A stretch of 64,000 bases of DNA, from positions 17,000,543-17,064,542 of the forward strand of contig NC_092012.1 of NCBI RefSeq assembly GCF_042242105.1, written 5' to 3'. The translations under genes were made by a program, and so were the position numbers. Positions 26,885 to 39,219 of the stretch are shown one piece after another; position 1 is the stretch's first letter, and each line of letters starts with the position of its first letter. Origin of the DNA: Pempheris klunzingeri. Taxonomy: Eukaryota > Chordata > Actinopteri > Acropomatiformes > Pempheridae. The notes beneath the pieces are model-generated. The model made no database searches and had not been told where the DNA came from. It saw nothing but the letters and a program-made list of their open reading frames with translations.

Positions 26885-27660
26885 AGATCAAGCGTGATGA
26901 ACCTCCTGATGCTACCTCCATCTATCAGCTATCTAACACATGATCACAGGCAGCTCCACCAAGACAAGTCATTTCAGCGCCAGCTGAACTGTCATGCCAA
27001 TTGACGACAAGACAAAATGCTGTATTTGAACGATTCTTCCATTTGAATGATGGTGCTTTATTCAGTGTTACTTTTTCAATTAAAAATATCCTTTAAATAA
27101 GTTGTTTATTGTCAAATGTGCTTTTCTTTTATAAGCATGCATGTTAATCTATTTAATAATCATTTGTTTCAAAACATCTCTCTGCACTCTGTACTTTATG
27201 CTCAGTGAGACTGACTAAAATTCACATTTTGTAGAAAATTGATTAATAACATATTAAAGATAAAATACAATAAGATAAAATAACACAAAATGAAATAAAA
27301 TGAAAAAGACCCTACAAAAATCATCCTCAACAGCATTTGGCTTCTTGTTGGTCAAAATATGAAATAGATCCATAGATAATATGTGAAATTATATAGCTGA
27401 AATATAATGAAGATTTATTTTACACATTTTCATAAATGTATAAATCTTCTGTGGACTAGGAGCACACACGCACACCGCTTCCCTCTGTGATCCTTACTCC
27501 GTGCTCGATTGCTTCACCCTGAGAGTTGGATGGGTTTGTTCCGAGGTTGATTGCGCTCCCCTGATCTAGTAGGGCCTTGCCTGTGATGGGAGTTTAGTGT
27601 GTTTTATTACGCTACTTCATTCTTTTTCGCACTTCTAGGTCTTTGGTACTATTGTAAACC
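26885..27660. other. urah 3' UTR and pdcd5 upstream region
   Basis: Holds the probable urah 3' UTR with ATTAAA near 27079, then AT-rich spacer (AAATAAAAT-type runs near 27260-27310). The last 200 bp is less AT-rich and is the likely pdcd5 promoter and 5' UTR. I see no TATA box close to the pdcd5 start. Confidence 0.6.
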
Positions 27661-30169
27661 ATGGCAGACGACGAATTAGAGGCCATTAGGCGGCAGCGAA
27701 TGGCGGAACTCCAGGCAAAGCACGGGGTAAGGACAAAACATGAGCTGGGAAGCGTGTTTGTGCCTTATAAGGAGATGCTGATGCTGCTAGCTATTGTAGC
27801 TAAAACAGTCACCACAATCCCACTAATTTCACCAGCACTCAGGGGATACACATGGCTCAAGTATATAAGTCGTGCTCAATATAAATGGACTGTAATTACG
27901 ACAGGAATTAGCCAGATCCATCTCAGTAATAACCTAAATCACTTCGTTGTCACTGCTAGCATCGACTAAGAAGCGCACACCCCTCCAACAATGACAGCGT
28001 TAGCTGGGCAAAACGGAACAGCCATTTCTAAGGAAATTAACCCACTTTAAGCGTGTTTTCTCACATTATCTGTCGTTAGTTTTCTGTTAAAGTGAGAAGG
28101 CAGGACAGTCTCATGAACAGAAGTGCTTTTTTAGTACTTACTGGACTCAAAAATGAACATAAAGCGTAGCTGCGCTGCATTATGACATTTTACTGTAACA
28201 GCACATGAAGGCATCATTTAGCTGAACGAGCTTTCTTGAATCCAGGTTTCATCTCACTGAACACACATGATGCTTAGGGACCAACATGTTAATACAGTAC
28301 TGGCATTGTTCAGCAGAGCCCTATTGATGGTATTGGTTTTATATATTGTTAGATAAGTAATGAGACAGTGCTGTATATACTGGCTAAAGATATATTTTAG
28401 GTTCTAATTTAGATACAGTGTTTTCATTATGTAGTTTCCTCTGCAGGGAATACTGGGTAAAAACTGAGTAATATTAAAAAAATAATAATAATAATATTAG
28501 CTGATGTATTATTATAGGATCTTTAAACTACCAAACATTGGTCAGTATCCGCCTCAATAATCAAGTATTGGTTGTGCTTTACTGCTCAGGTCTCTCGATC
28601 CTTAACTTTATTTCAGTTACTGAATCAAACCAGAAACTTGAATTCAGAATTGGCTTCAGCATTTATAAATGCATGTTTCAATGAATGTGCCAATTTCCCT
28701 GAAAAGACAGCAGTAGACACCATACCATGTGAGTTTAGTTTTATTTATGGAAAATATTCTAATATATTTCTGAAAAATACAACATGTCAGACTTAATCAT
28801 ATACAGAACGAACAAAGAAGAACAAAAGTCCTGGACTTATTTTCGTTCTTGGTGATAATATGAACAATCACTATACCTTTTCAAGAAGTATACATGGTAG
28901 AGGGCATCATATAAGGAAAACTCGTAGAACATTGTTCAAGATGCAAACATAAGCATCATCAAATAATCAAACAGAATTTTTATCAAGAGAAGCTTAGGGA
29001 AACTCATGTCATTATTATTATGTGAGTTTGTGTGGCCATTAGTAAAGTGAGGGGAATGTTGGTTGGTATGAAATCCTCCTGTCAAGTGAATCCAGATATG
29101 TGATGCTGCTGTTTCACATATTCTTCCAGGATTCCTCAAATAATCAGCAAGGAGAGGAGGCCAAACAAAGGTAAGATGTGTATATTCATTTAAATGATAC
29201 AGTATAGTGATTAATTTGTACTTAACTTATATACAGTACATTTTTTTTTATTATTCAAATAAATTGACTTAAAAAAAAGGTTGTCTGTGCTCTGAGTTAT
29301 CTACAAGCTATTGTGAGATAACTTCTCTTGTAGAGTGTAGTTATATATAACAACTATAACAACTGTGTATAAAATTAAGCTTGTCTGTGTAGCTTTGGAA
29401 CCAAGCCGGTGTTCTGATGGCTTTTATAAATGTGTTTTTCTGATTTCTTTTTACTAGTCATAGACCTAGATCCAAATAGTAGTACTGATTTGTTAATATC
29501 AATACTTTTTATTCACAGAGAAACCGAGATGAGGAACACTATATTGGCTCAAGTTCTTGACCAGTCTGCCCGTGCCAGATGTAAGTGTACTGTCAGGTTT
29601 ATTGTTTGGCCTATTGAAAGGGATCCCTTGCTTTTGTAGAACCAAAAGTTCTAAAATATGTGTTTATTTTGCTGATTGCAAATGGGTGAAAATTAGAAAC
29701 ATACAAGTCTACTGAGTGTTTTCTATCTACTATGATGAAAGTGTCGCGGTAGCAAAGTAATTGTCTTTTTACAGTGAGCAATCTTGCTTTGGTGAAGCCG
29801 GAGAAGGCCAATGCAGTTGAAAACTATCTCATTCAAATGGCTCGCTTTGGAAAGTTAGGAGGAAAGGTAAGAAAATGACCCGATGGTTGAGGCACTAATG
29901 TTGTTGATATTCCTCCACATGCGAACAGTGCGGTGCAATGAAAGGATTTTTCTCTTTTGTCAGATTTCGGAGACGGGCTTGATCGAGATTCTCGAAAAAG
30001 TCAGTCAGCAAACAGAGAAGAAGACGACAGTCACAGTAAGTAACCACTGACACATAACCTGTGTTTGGTTCATTCATAGTCATTTGTCAATCTCACATCA
30101 TTTATGCTCTGCACATGTCAGTTCAACAGACGGAGGGTGATGGACTCAGATGATGAGGATGATTACTAA
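27661..30169 (+). CDS. pdcd5: Programmed cell death protein 5 (TFAR19 family)
   Basis: Six exons: 27661-27726, 29130-29170, 29519-29580, 29775-29866, 29964-30035 and 30122-30169, giving 126 residues (human has 125). The protein is a small helical nuclear and cytosolic factor that rises in apoptosis and interacts with TIP60, p53 regulators and the CCT chaperonin in mammals. Recognisable blocks are [20 protein letters not shown] at 1-20, [20 protein letters not shown] around 40-59, the core [20 protein letters not shown] around 63-82, and the basic then acidic tail [15 protein letters not shown] at 112-126, including the conserved CK2-type serine. The start sits in a good context (AACCATGG). 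Poly(A) signal candidates are AATAAA at 30684-30689 and 31012-31017. Confidence 0.97.
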
Positions 30170-31038
30170 CTCTTAATGGAAGCCCTGGAACAAGATGAAA
30201 AATCGGGAGAGGAAATACTTTACTGGGACTCTGATAGTATCTTTGACTAAGTGAATCCTGGGATGCCACACTAGCTTCTGTGTGTCGCTGGAAAATTCAT
30301 CTTAAGAGGGAAGAACATCAAAGTGGAGTTGACATTGTGGCATAAGTAATGGGGGGGTAGAATACACACAGTGTCAAATATCCTTTGCAGTCTCTTTTCA
30401 GTGAAGTTGCTACAAGTGTGCGCTGCTTGTGTTGTACCCCCGACAGCTCATGGCACTGTTTGACTCCACTAGTCCCTCTGACTTTCCTCTTTTTTTCTGT
30501 TCTTCAAACACAAGAAGCTAGACTAAATGCAAAATGTGCTGCTGCTGGTGCATTTCATCTAGACGGTTCTGTGAATACAATACAATACATTGTTCTCTAT
30601 TCAGGACCAGCATCCCATTAGCTTTGGATGTTGCACTTGGATATTTTCTTTTTGCTGACATGTATCTTAAAGGTTTACATAAAAATAAAAAAAAAGCCTT
30701 AAATTCAAATGTTTGTTTTTCTAGTGAACCATTTCTGAAGCGACCACTTATTATGTGAATAAGTGATCAGGTTTTTACACAAATTACAGTGCATTGGGTC
30801 AAGGCACACAATTATCTCGGGTGTCAAGATGTGAAACACAACAGCAGCAAAAACTTTGCAGCAGCATCACACAGTATTCTCACCACCCCAGAAAAAAGTT
30901 AACTTTCGATTAGATGATTGACTGTTTTTGCTGAATCCACAATCTCACAGTTTGGATTTCATTTCAGAAACAAGAGTTAACAGATCCTCAAATGTAACAA
31001 ACCACTTTTGAAATAAAACGCATTAAGGAAACATGATT

Positions 31039-31042
<4 letters not shown>

Positions 31043-31071
<29 letters not shown>
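31043..31071. repeat. (GT)n microsatellite
   Basis: About 14 GT dinucleotides just after the second pdcd5 poly(A) signal candidate. Confidence 0.95.
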
Positions 31072-31074
<3 letters not shown>

Positions 31075-31263
31075 AATGCTGTGCTAAACGTACAGTAGCC
31101 ACTGACTTTCACACGCCACAGTTCATACTTTAGAGTTAAGGTTAGGGTTAAACTAATACATTTTCTTATTGTTTTGCACTTTTGTGTTCCTGCATTACCA
31201 GGTGAACTAGGAGGGGCAAGAAAATGAATCACAACTGTATATGGCAGTGAAAGTGAGCTTACA

Positions 31264-31665
31264 ACCACAGGTGGAAGGACTTTTCAGATCCTTCAGTTAA
31301 GTAAAATAACAGCACAGTGTATTGATATGATAAAAGTTAAAATGCCTGTATTATCCACAGGATGCACAGAAGCAGACTCATTATGCAGACAGAACATCCA
31401 CTGTCAAACTGTTGGATTATTAAGCAGCCTTTTATTGTTGTAATTAATCAAATTGTAACTTCTTTATATGCTGCTTGATAGTTGAATGTAAAGCAATGCA
31501 TAGTTTTAGCTGTCGAATTAATGTAGTGGAACTACCTCTGAAATGTAGTGGAGTTGAAGTGTAATTTTTATTTTAAAAACTGTACAGCATTACAATACTT
31601 GAGTTCTACTTGAGTTTTTTATTCATGCCTCAGCTTTCTATGTGCAAGTACATCACTTACGGTCA
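31264..31665. repeat. Teleost interspersed repeat, degenerate
   Basis: Starts CCACAGGTGGAAGGACTT, continues with CAGATCCTTCAGTTAAGTAAA, ACTCATTATGCAG, GTTGGATTATTAAGCAGC and CTCTGAAATGTAGTGGAGT, and ends with AATACTTGAGTTCTACTTGAG. This order of phrases is familiar from a common non-coding repeat of acanthomorph fish (typical copies: CTCAGATCCTTTACTTAAG, TCTGAAATGTAGTGGAG, GTACTTGAGTAAATGTAC). No coding capacity. Family assignment is from memory. Confidence 0.68.
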
Positions 31666-31804
31666 GTTTGATTTTTATCTAAACTTAACAATCATCATTT
31701 GCTTCCTCTGAGCTGCTATGTGGGTTTAGACTAGACAACAGCTCATGTGTGGGATGCTCCCTGCCCTAGACCCATTTTCACACGACCGTGGTCAGATGAT
31801 CTCT

Positions 31805-31888
31805 CATTGGCTACACCGACCGCTTTATCAAAACAGCTCGGCGCTGATTGGCGGAGGCATTAACCACATGCTCAACACCAGCCAATCA
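31805..31888. promoter_or_regulatory. Cluster of CCAAT boxes upstream of mvd
   Basis: Inverted CCAAT boxes (CATTGG at 31805-31810 and GATTGG at 31846-31851) and a direct CCAATCA at 31882-31888 lie 160-250 bp before the mvd start, spaced about 41 and 36 bp apart. NF-Y boxes beside SREBP sites are typical of sterol-synthesis genes. I did not find a convincing sterol response element by eye, so sterol control is inferred. Confidence 0.55.
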
Positions 31889-32050
31889 GGAGACACCTCC
31901 AGGAAGTGCCATAGTAAGGTTGAATGGTGCTAGCTGGACTGCTACAGCTAAACTCGAGAGGAGCCTTGTCTGGTGTCTTTAAGACCATTCAGGCAGAAGT
32001 TTATCATTATTCACATCTTTTTTATATATGCAGCAAAGTCTGAGGATAGC

Positions 32051-35000
32051 ATGGACAAGCCGAACATATTCACATGCACCGCTCCTGTGAATATAGCTGT
32101 CATCAAGTACTGTAAGTGTCACCTAGCTAGACTTATGATTAGCCTTGTATTATGTTGAAAGCTAAATCTTACATGTGTTTTCTCTGTGGCAACTTGTGCT
32201 ATCATGTCTTACTGAATCCTGAGCATTTTATGAGGCACATTTAATGTCTAGTTTGTTCATATTATTTCACGATCAATCTGATAAAACCTCAGTTATGCAC
32301 TGTGTTTACAACTTACCTTTCAGGGGGGAAGAGAAATGAAGAATTAATTCTACCCATTAACTCATCTTTGAGCGCCACATTGCATCAAGACCAGGTATTT
32401 ACGTAAATTGTGTTTTCATCAGTCAGACTATGAATCCTGTGTTGCTCCTGTCAGAGCTGCTTCACTGAACACCTGTTTTCCTGCTGTGAAAGAGAGACTC
32501 CATGAGTAAAAGGGTAGAAAGAGGCTAATTCAGTTGTGCTTTAGAGTATGTTTGTGTGGCATTGCTGCTGTAAATGTATTTGTTGAAAAATGTAATGGAA
32601 ACGTGAAGATAGTACAAGTGTATGCATATTGATCTTTTTGCATGTGGCGCATATGTTGTGCAGGTTTCTTGAGAATAAGGTTTTTAAATCTGCCGTTGTA
32701 GCAACGATATAGTTTGACATATAAGTCTGACCTTTGTTCCTCCTTCTCTTCAGCTGAAAACAACCACAACAGTTGCAACCAGCAGATCCTTTCAGGAAGA
32801 TCGAATATGGCTCAATGGCAAAGAGGAGGACATAACGCATCCGAGGATACAGTCCTGTCTGAGAGAGAGTGAGTCTGTTTTATTCTCTCCCTTAAACAAT
32901 GCAGAGAGGCCAAAACCTGGCAGTTAGAGAGGATGTAGGCCACTGTTTCATTTTACCTTGTTCTGTGTTTAGTTCGACGATTAGCAAGGAAGAGACGTAA
33001 CGATGGGGACCCCAGTTCGGATTCGACTGGTTTGTCTCACAAAGTCCACATCTGCTCTGTTAACAACTTCCCCACTGCTGCCGGCCTCGCCTCCTCAGCT
33101 GCTGGGTTCGCCTGTCTAGGTGTGTGTTTGTGTTTATACAGTCTTTTTTTAATGCATGGAAGGAAAGAACATGAAATTTTAAGTTAAAAAGAAATAATGA
33201 AAGCTCAACAGCTGCTTTTCAGCTCACAATAAGAGAAGTTTAAACTTAATTATGTTGCCTGTGTGTACCCATTCTTCAATATATCATGTCCATCTCATAT
33301 TAGATACGTCTCCAATTTTTTGTCCTCATCTCTTACGACCTCTTTCCTCCCTGTGCTGCAGTTTACACCCTGGCCCAGGTGTTTGGCGTGGAAGGGGAGC
33401 TGTCTGGGATTGCTCGGCAAGGCTCAGGCAGCGCGTGCCGGAGTATGTATGGAGGGTTTGTCCAGTGGATCATGGGACGGAAAGATGATGGCAAGGACAG
33501 TCTAGCCCAGCAGGTGGAGCCAGAGACTCACTGGCCTGAGCTCAGAATCCTTGTACTAGTGGTGGGTCAGCTTATGTGTGTTTGGGAGAGAGACTGAAAG
33601 TGACAAAAAGAATGATGGAAGTCTGCACAAAATGCACACTTTAACTGAAAATAGTAAAAAGTTCTATCAGTTGTATCATATCTTTGTTACAGGCCAGTGC
33701 TGAGAGGAAGCCAGTGGGCAGCACGTCTGGGATGCAGACCAGTGTACAAACAAGCCGTCTCCTAAAGGTATTTTGCTCACCTTCAAACCTACATCATTCA
33801 GTGTACTAACTTTACTGCTGGTGATGATAAAACTGGAGATTTGGCTTGTTTACACTGCATTTAAAGCTAATTTGTTGTTACACATTAGATGTCAAGCTTT
33901 TCTGTGTGTCTTTTCTGTGTTTGTAGCACCGGGCTGAGTCCGTTGTCCCGGGCCGGATGACGGAGATGATTGAAGCAGTGCGAAGGAAAGACTTTGCTGC
34001 GTTCGCTGAACTGACCATGAAGGACAGTAATCAGTTCCACGCCACCTGCCTCGACACATACCCTCCCATCTTCTACCTCAACAGTGTGTCTCAGCAGGTT
34101 ATCAGTTTGGTGCATCGGTATAACCGACACTATGGGGAGACGAGGGTGAGCAACTTTACACTGCTGTTTGTGGGAAAGAACAGAAAAATAGCTAGAGCTG
34201 TGTATTCACCCGTTTCCTAAGAAAGTACTTGTTACTGCATTGTTACACAGCAACACAGCCCTGAAAAAGCAAATGAAATGTAAACTGTGATGGTTTAGGA
34301 TTTATTTCTCTGTAAAAATCACACACAGTGAAATAAATGGAAACATGACTCCTTTGAAGGGTAGAAAATGTTTGTAGTTAATGGAGCTAAAACATATGAG
34401 CATGTAACACATTGTATTCTATTCAGTATGTATACTTTTATGTAGTGTTACACATTTCCCTCTGTGTCATGCAGCTGAATTTCTGAGATGGTGTAATGAA
34501 GATGTGAAACTACAAACTGAGGAACAGAAAAACTCTCCTTCTACATATGCCGGTCACAGTCTGTTTGTTTCCCCACAGGTGACCTACACATTTGATGCAG
34601 GGCCAAACGCTGTGATCTTCACTCTGCAGCAGCATGTTCCTGAGTTTGTTCGGGTGGTTCAGCATTTCTTCCCCCCGGAGACAAACGGAGGACAGTGAGT
34701 TGACACTAAATTCTGCGGACATAGAAATTAGTTAATGCATGTAAAATATCATTTATGTGCATGAATACACAACGATAGATGGGTGTTTTTTTTAGCTTCA
34801 AATAAGATGTTTCTCTCTCTTTGTTAAGGTGTGGTGCTTTCTGCCTCTTTGAAATGACTCACTGAATGTTTCTTCCTTGTCTGCAGGTTTATTAAGGGTC
34901 TTCCAGTTAACCACGCTGCTCTCTCTGAGGAGCTGAAACAGGCTATTGGTCTAGAGCCCATGCCCAAGGGAATAAGCTACATGATTAGTACCAAGGTACA

Positions 35001-35391
35001 CGCTGATGTAATCACTCTGTGGCTCACTTTTCTTATCAGTTTTTTAACAGCAACTGAAAATCTGTGTCATAAATCGCTTTGTGATTTATATGTCTTGGTG
35101 TGTCTGTCTGAAAGCTGTACAACACACAGTGGAAATATGTGATCTGTGAGCCAAGTTTAGATTCATGTCCACATTTCCTTTTACGTAACATCGTGTTGCA
35201 CTACTTCAGTTGAAAATTGTGGCACACATTGTGATGTACAGTAGTTCCTCTGTTTTACAGACGTTACCATCAGAGTTAGTCCAGTATTTGACCGTTTCTC
35301 TGTGCTCTAGGTTGGACCAGGCCCATGTGTTGTGGAGGATCCCACTCAGCATCTCCTTGGATCTGATGGGTTGCCTAAGATGACCGTGTGA
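32051..35391 (+). CDS. mvd: Diphosphomevalonate decarboxylase
   Basis: Ten exons: 32051-32111, 32324-32394, 32754-32868, 32973-33119, 33362-33561, 33693-33767, 33927-34145, 34579-34694, 34887-34995 and 35311-35391, giving 397 residues (human 400). The enzyme carries out ATP-dependent decarboxylation of mevalonate diphosphate to isopentenyl diphosphate, the last step of the mevalonate pathway feeding sterols and isoprenoids. It is a GHMP kinase-fold protein. Motifs include [17 protein letters not shown] at 8-24, the phosphate-binding [15 protein letters not shown] at 113-127, GSGSACRS at 152-159 with the substrate-binding Arg158, [13 protein letters not shown] at 255-267 and FDAGPNAV at 301-308 with catalytic Asp302. 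No in-frame ATG precedes the chosen start. AATAAA at 36213-36218 is the likely poly(A) signal, so the UTR would include the inverted-repeat element at 35698-36120. Confidence 0.97.
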
Positions 35392-35697
35392 TGCCCTGCT
35401 GCCCTAAAGGGAGAAAGTTCCACCGAGCAATAATGAAGCCAAAAAATGTGCATATGTCATTCATAATTAGGTTTTTACAAATCAGAATTATCGCTCATTA
35501 TCCTTCTCTGCTCTTGTAGAGCTTTCTGCGTTTCTCATTTCATTTCGCATAAATGGGCACAGTGCCCAAATGTACAGCCAGCGTGCTCTTGAGCAATGCA
35601 ATGAGTAGAATTCACCACTGCAGCTGACCTTGTGCTCCTTGACCTATATGACCAAATGCTGTGAGACTTTGGAGTCATGTCTGGATTACAGTCACTC

Positions 35698-36120
35698 TAA
35701 AGGTCCCATATTTTGCTCATTTTAAAGTTCAACCTTGTATTTGAAGATCCTACTAGAACAAGTTTACATGGTTTAATGTTCAAAAAACACATTATTGTTC
35801 TTGTACCCGAACATGGCTGTTGCAGCCTCAGTCTGAACGTTCAGTTTTAGAGGAACTTTGCTCTCGTATTCAACATCTTCGTGTTACAGAGAACCCAGGT
35901 GGATTCAGGTTTTCAGTGGGCGGGAACAGTCCGCCTGCTGGAGGAAGTCACATGATCAACAGATCCCCTTCTTCTTCCTCCAAATCTAAACTAAAGAGTG
36001 ATTTTACACACATTTACTGAAATATGGAGCAGAAGAAAAGGAGAGTGTGCCGTTCTCTAGACGCACCCGGGGACACAGATTTATATTGATATTATATTTT
36101 GCATAATATGGGACCTTTTA
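35698..36120. mobile_element. MITE-like inverted-repeat element in the mvd 3' UTR
   Basis: The left end reads TAAAGGTCCCATATTTTGC and the reverse complement of the right end reads TAAAAGGTCCCATATTATGC, an imperfect terminal inverted repeat of about 19 bp around a 0.4-kb non-coding interior. AAAGGTCCCATATTATGC ends are familiar from abundant teleost MITEs. It lies between the mvd stop codon and its likely poly(A) signal. Superfamily and target duplication are not settled. Confidence 0.75.
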
Positions 36121-36940
36121 TTATGTTTTAGCTCTCCTCTTATCAAAACAGCACTTGAGACTTGCTGCACATACTGGTACTAGACTTGTGTCAATTGTAT
36201 TCTGTAACATTAAATAAAATATATTTTAGTCAATATAATTCTTGTTTTGTCTTTTGCCCTTTTCTGGTTGTAGTTTAGTTTTGTAAAAATTTTTTGTCAG
36301 TGCAAAGGAAGGTAAAAAAAACAAAAGTCCAGTGGTCTACCGGTCCAACTTTAAAAGCTGAAATGCTCAGAATGACATACACAGCCTAATGAAAACAGGA
36401 TGTATCCGTGATCAGTGGACAAGAGACTTTTGTTTGTAGATTTCATAAATAAAGACCTTAACCCATAAGAACCCACGGTGACACAAGTGACACAGACCTT
36501 TTAAATATTCTGGAAATCTCCCTATAAAGCTTTAGCCCCTCAGTAACAGCCACTTAACATCCTCGTGCAGTCTTGTGTCCCAGTGTTAATTTGTGCTCAC
36601 AGGAAACCATTTTGAAAATGTTGGCCTGCCTGATTAAAACCTGTGACACAACTACCTAATTTTAAACAACTTGTTTTTGTTATTAAAAGGTAAGTTTCAA
36701 ACAATTTTACAATTCTAATACTGTCCTGGATTACAATTAACCTGTCCTGGCCATATTTAATGAAAATGAAATGTGACATATATTTAACATTTCAGATCTC
36801 AAAAATAAGTTCAGAAAAGTTTTATATCCCCCATAATTTTACTTAAAGGAGAGAAAAGGGTCCGGGTTCTTTGGGGTTAAGAGGAACAACAGCTGGTAAG
36901 ACCTGCACACAAGCCCACGCACTGCACTTGCTTGTTAGTC

Positions 36941-36942
<2 letters not shown>

Positions 36943-36991
<49 letters not shown>
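36943..36991. repeat. (GT)n microsatellite upstream of cyba
   Basis: About 24 uninterrupted GT dinucleotides, 190 bp before the cyba ATG. Confidence 0.96.
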
Positions 36992-36992
<1 letters not shown>

Positions 36993-37182
36993 CTCCTCCT
37001 CTCGCTCTGCAGTCCTGATCTGGTCGGAAGTGACGACTGGAGGAGCCCTGCCTCCCAGCGTGCCCATCTACACACCTCACTTCTCCTAAATACACTCAGT
37101 CTCCCTTAGAATCAGTCCCAGCAGTGGGTCGCTCCGTGGAGAGGTGCAGCCGTGCGTGGAGAGGCTGATTCAGGTGTACACG

Positions 37183-39219
37183 ATGGGGAAGATAGAGTGG
37201 GCGATGTGGGCCAACGAGCAGGCTCTGGCTTCGGGACTCAGTGAGTATTTAAAAAAAAAAAACTTTTCTGAAAGTGTTTGCTGAGTTTCATGGAAATTAA
37301 TGAACTTGCATTTACTTTAAGTTCTGTTTTCACAATAAATAATGTTTTAGCTGCTTTTCGCCACTTTGATGATCGCTTATATAAACTACTTTTTGATTTT
37401 ATTACTGCACAGCATTAGATCACAGCAATCAACTATAAATTCATGACAGATTATTTCACTTCATCTCGGAATCAGGTCGATGCACAGCTGAACATGGGCG
37501 CGCCTCTCTGAGTGGAGCCATAAAGGGTTTTTGTTTTAAGTTTGAACGTGTTAATGTTTTTTTCTTCCTGTTTCCTTCTTTCAGTTCTCCTCACTGGAGG
37601 CATTGTGGGGGTGGCTGGACAGTTCAGAGGCTGGCAGTTTGCTGCTTATGCTGTGTATCCTCTGTGCTTTACATGATCCAGAACCGTAGAAGTTGAAATA
37701 AAGTTGTGTTTTTGTGAAAATGTTCAATATCCGGTTTCCAGACCCCCCCCCCCCCCCCCCCCCCCCAAAGATCTTCCATCATGAATGTGACATTTCTTTA
37801 CCAACAACTGAAGTTTGCGCAGAAGGAAATTGTAGCTTTGCACTTTGCTGCAGTTCAGCCTTTATATGATGGCCTTTAAGTACGATTGCATGCTATGTGT
37901 GTAAGAATTTATCCGTCTCAAGCCTAAAGGTACAGATGTGATTTAGGCTGATGGGATCTAAAGTGGAAATACATTCTGTAGGTGTAGCACGTTTGGTGTA
38001 TTACACAGCCGAGGCTGAGCATTTAAATGTCACTCATGTATTCCCCTTTTATATCAGAAACAAACAATCCATCATTTCTTTACCTACTGAACTCGCTCAG
38101 TGTTACAGATGTTTATTTGAATTAGTTTTGGTGTCATTATGTGGCCTGGTGAAGCAGCCTTGACAGATAACCAGTGCTGCTGGGGTGTTTGTGTGTCTAC
38201 TCGAGTATCCCAGAAGCAAGAGGGCCAAAGGCACGAGCGTGGAGAGAACGTAAGTGATGTCATTTTCGTTGTCTACATTTACTCTGTACTCTAATGGTCT
38301 GGGATTATCGCCAGTGAACTCAATTGTCCACATCTGTCTCTTGTGTCCCCTCAGGGGCCAGTACTGCTTCACTGTGTGTGTAAAAGCCTTTGGGCCACTG
38401 ACAAGGAACTACTACATGAGAGCATTTTTACACGCTGCGTGAGTTATATCACTCATTTCCTTTGCCGGACAGCATTCCTCTCATTAGTTAATCTCTTCAA
38501 TGAAAGACTAACAACATGTCATTATGCTGTTTTTGTCCTCAAAATCCCTTTCTGTCTTTCTTAGAATCTGCGTACCTGGGGGTTTCATGCTCGCTACAGT
38601 CCTCGGATGTGTCTGTCTCGGCATTGCCAGCCTCATCTACCTTGTGGTAAATTGATGGCTTTTACCTCATTGATCTCCAGTAGGTTACACACTAGCAACT
38701 TTGATAAAGTTGTTAGACGAGGCAGGAAGTGGCCGGTCGAGGGACACAAGGAAATAGACACAAGGAAGAGAATGTTTCGTTACTGGTACCTGCGTTGAGA
38801 CATGGCCCTGTAGTTATGAAACCTGACCAGGCCTGGGTGTGCCTGAATTCTTCAACAGTACTAGATGTGGCAACCAAAGTCATAAAGCTTTCCAAGCTGC
38901 ACAATTTGTCTTTATTATACTTATCATCCCATCAATGTTGTTGGGATTGGAACAATAGGCATGTTTATCTTGATCTTGCACTAACCAACCATTACTGACT
39001 TGTGTTCCTTGTCTTCCTCTTGCTTTCTAGGCAGCTATCCGCGGTGAGCACTGGGAGCCCATTCTTCCAAGGAAGGAGACCCGGAAGCCGGTTGCAGAGA
39101 GCATTAAGAATCCTCCTCAGAATCCACCACCAAGACCTCCCGCAGAGATGCGCAGGAAACGGGTGGACGACCTGGAGGGAGCAGCCTATGACAACCCCAT
39201 CGCTGTCACTGACGAGTAA
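37183..39219 (+). CDS. cyba: Cytochrome b-245 light chain, p22phox
   Basis: Six exons: 37183-37240, 37585-37654, 38175-38249, 38355-38438, 38565-38646 and 39031-39219, giving 185 residues (human 195). p22phox is the membrane partner that stabilises NOX1-4 and docks the cytosolic organiser p47phox in NADPH oxidase. The N-terminus IEWAMWANEQALASGLIL (4-21) is nearly identical to mammals. Hydrophobic segments lie near 15-32, 39-53, 91-110 and 108-126. The conserved FGPLTRNYY is at 80-88. The proline-rich SH3 target PPQNPPPRPP is at 151-160, the same position as in human. The tail beyond it is shorter than in mammals and ends DNPIAVTDE. Intron 2 contains a poly-C run. AATAAA at 39771-39776 is the likely poly(A) signal. 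Confidence 0.97.
37743..37766. repeat. Poly-C homopolymer in cyba intron 2
   Basis: A run of 24 C residues about 90 bp after the exon 2 donor. Length is likely variable and hard to sequence exactly. Confidence 0.95.

Larger units (their letters stand above)
30170..32050. other. pdcd5 3' UTR and mvd upstream region
   Basis: Contains the pdcd5 3' UTR with two AATAAA sites (30684 and 31012), a GT microsatellite, a degenerate interspersed repeat at 31264-31665, and then the mvd promoter region with clustered CCAAT boxes. No additional gene is visible. Confidence 0.65.
35392..37182. other. mvd 3' UTR and cyba upstream region
   Basis: Contains the mvd 3' UTR with an inserted inverted-repeat element, a probable AATAAA at 36213-36218, AT-rich spacer, then a long GT run about 190 bp upstream of the cyba start. 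The final 180 bp is moderately GC-rich and probably holds the cyba promoter and 5' UTR. No other gene recognised. Confidence 0.65.

Noticed and set aside
27661-27969. A 102-codon continuous frame at the pdcd5 start
   Set aside because: It is pdcd5 exon 1 read through the donor at 27727 into the intron; splicing to exon 2 restores the true protein.
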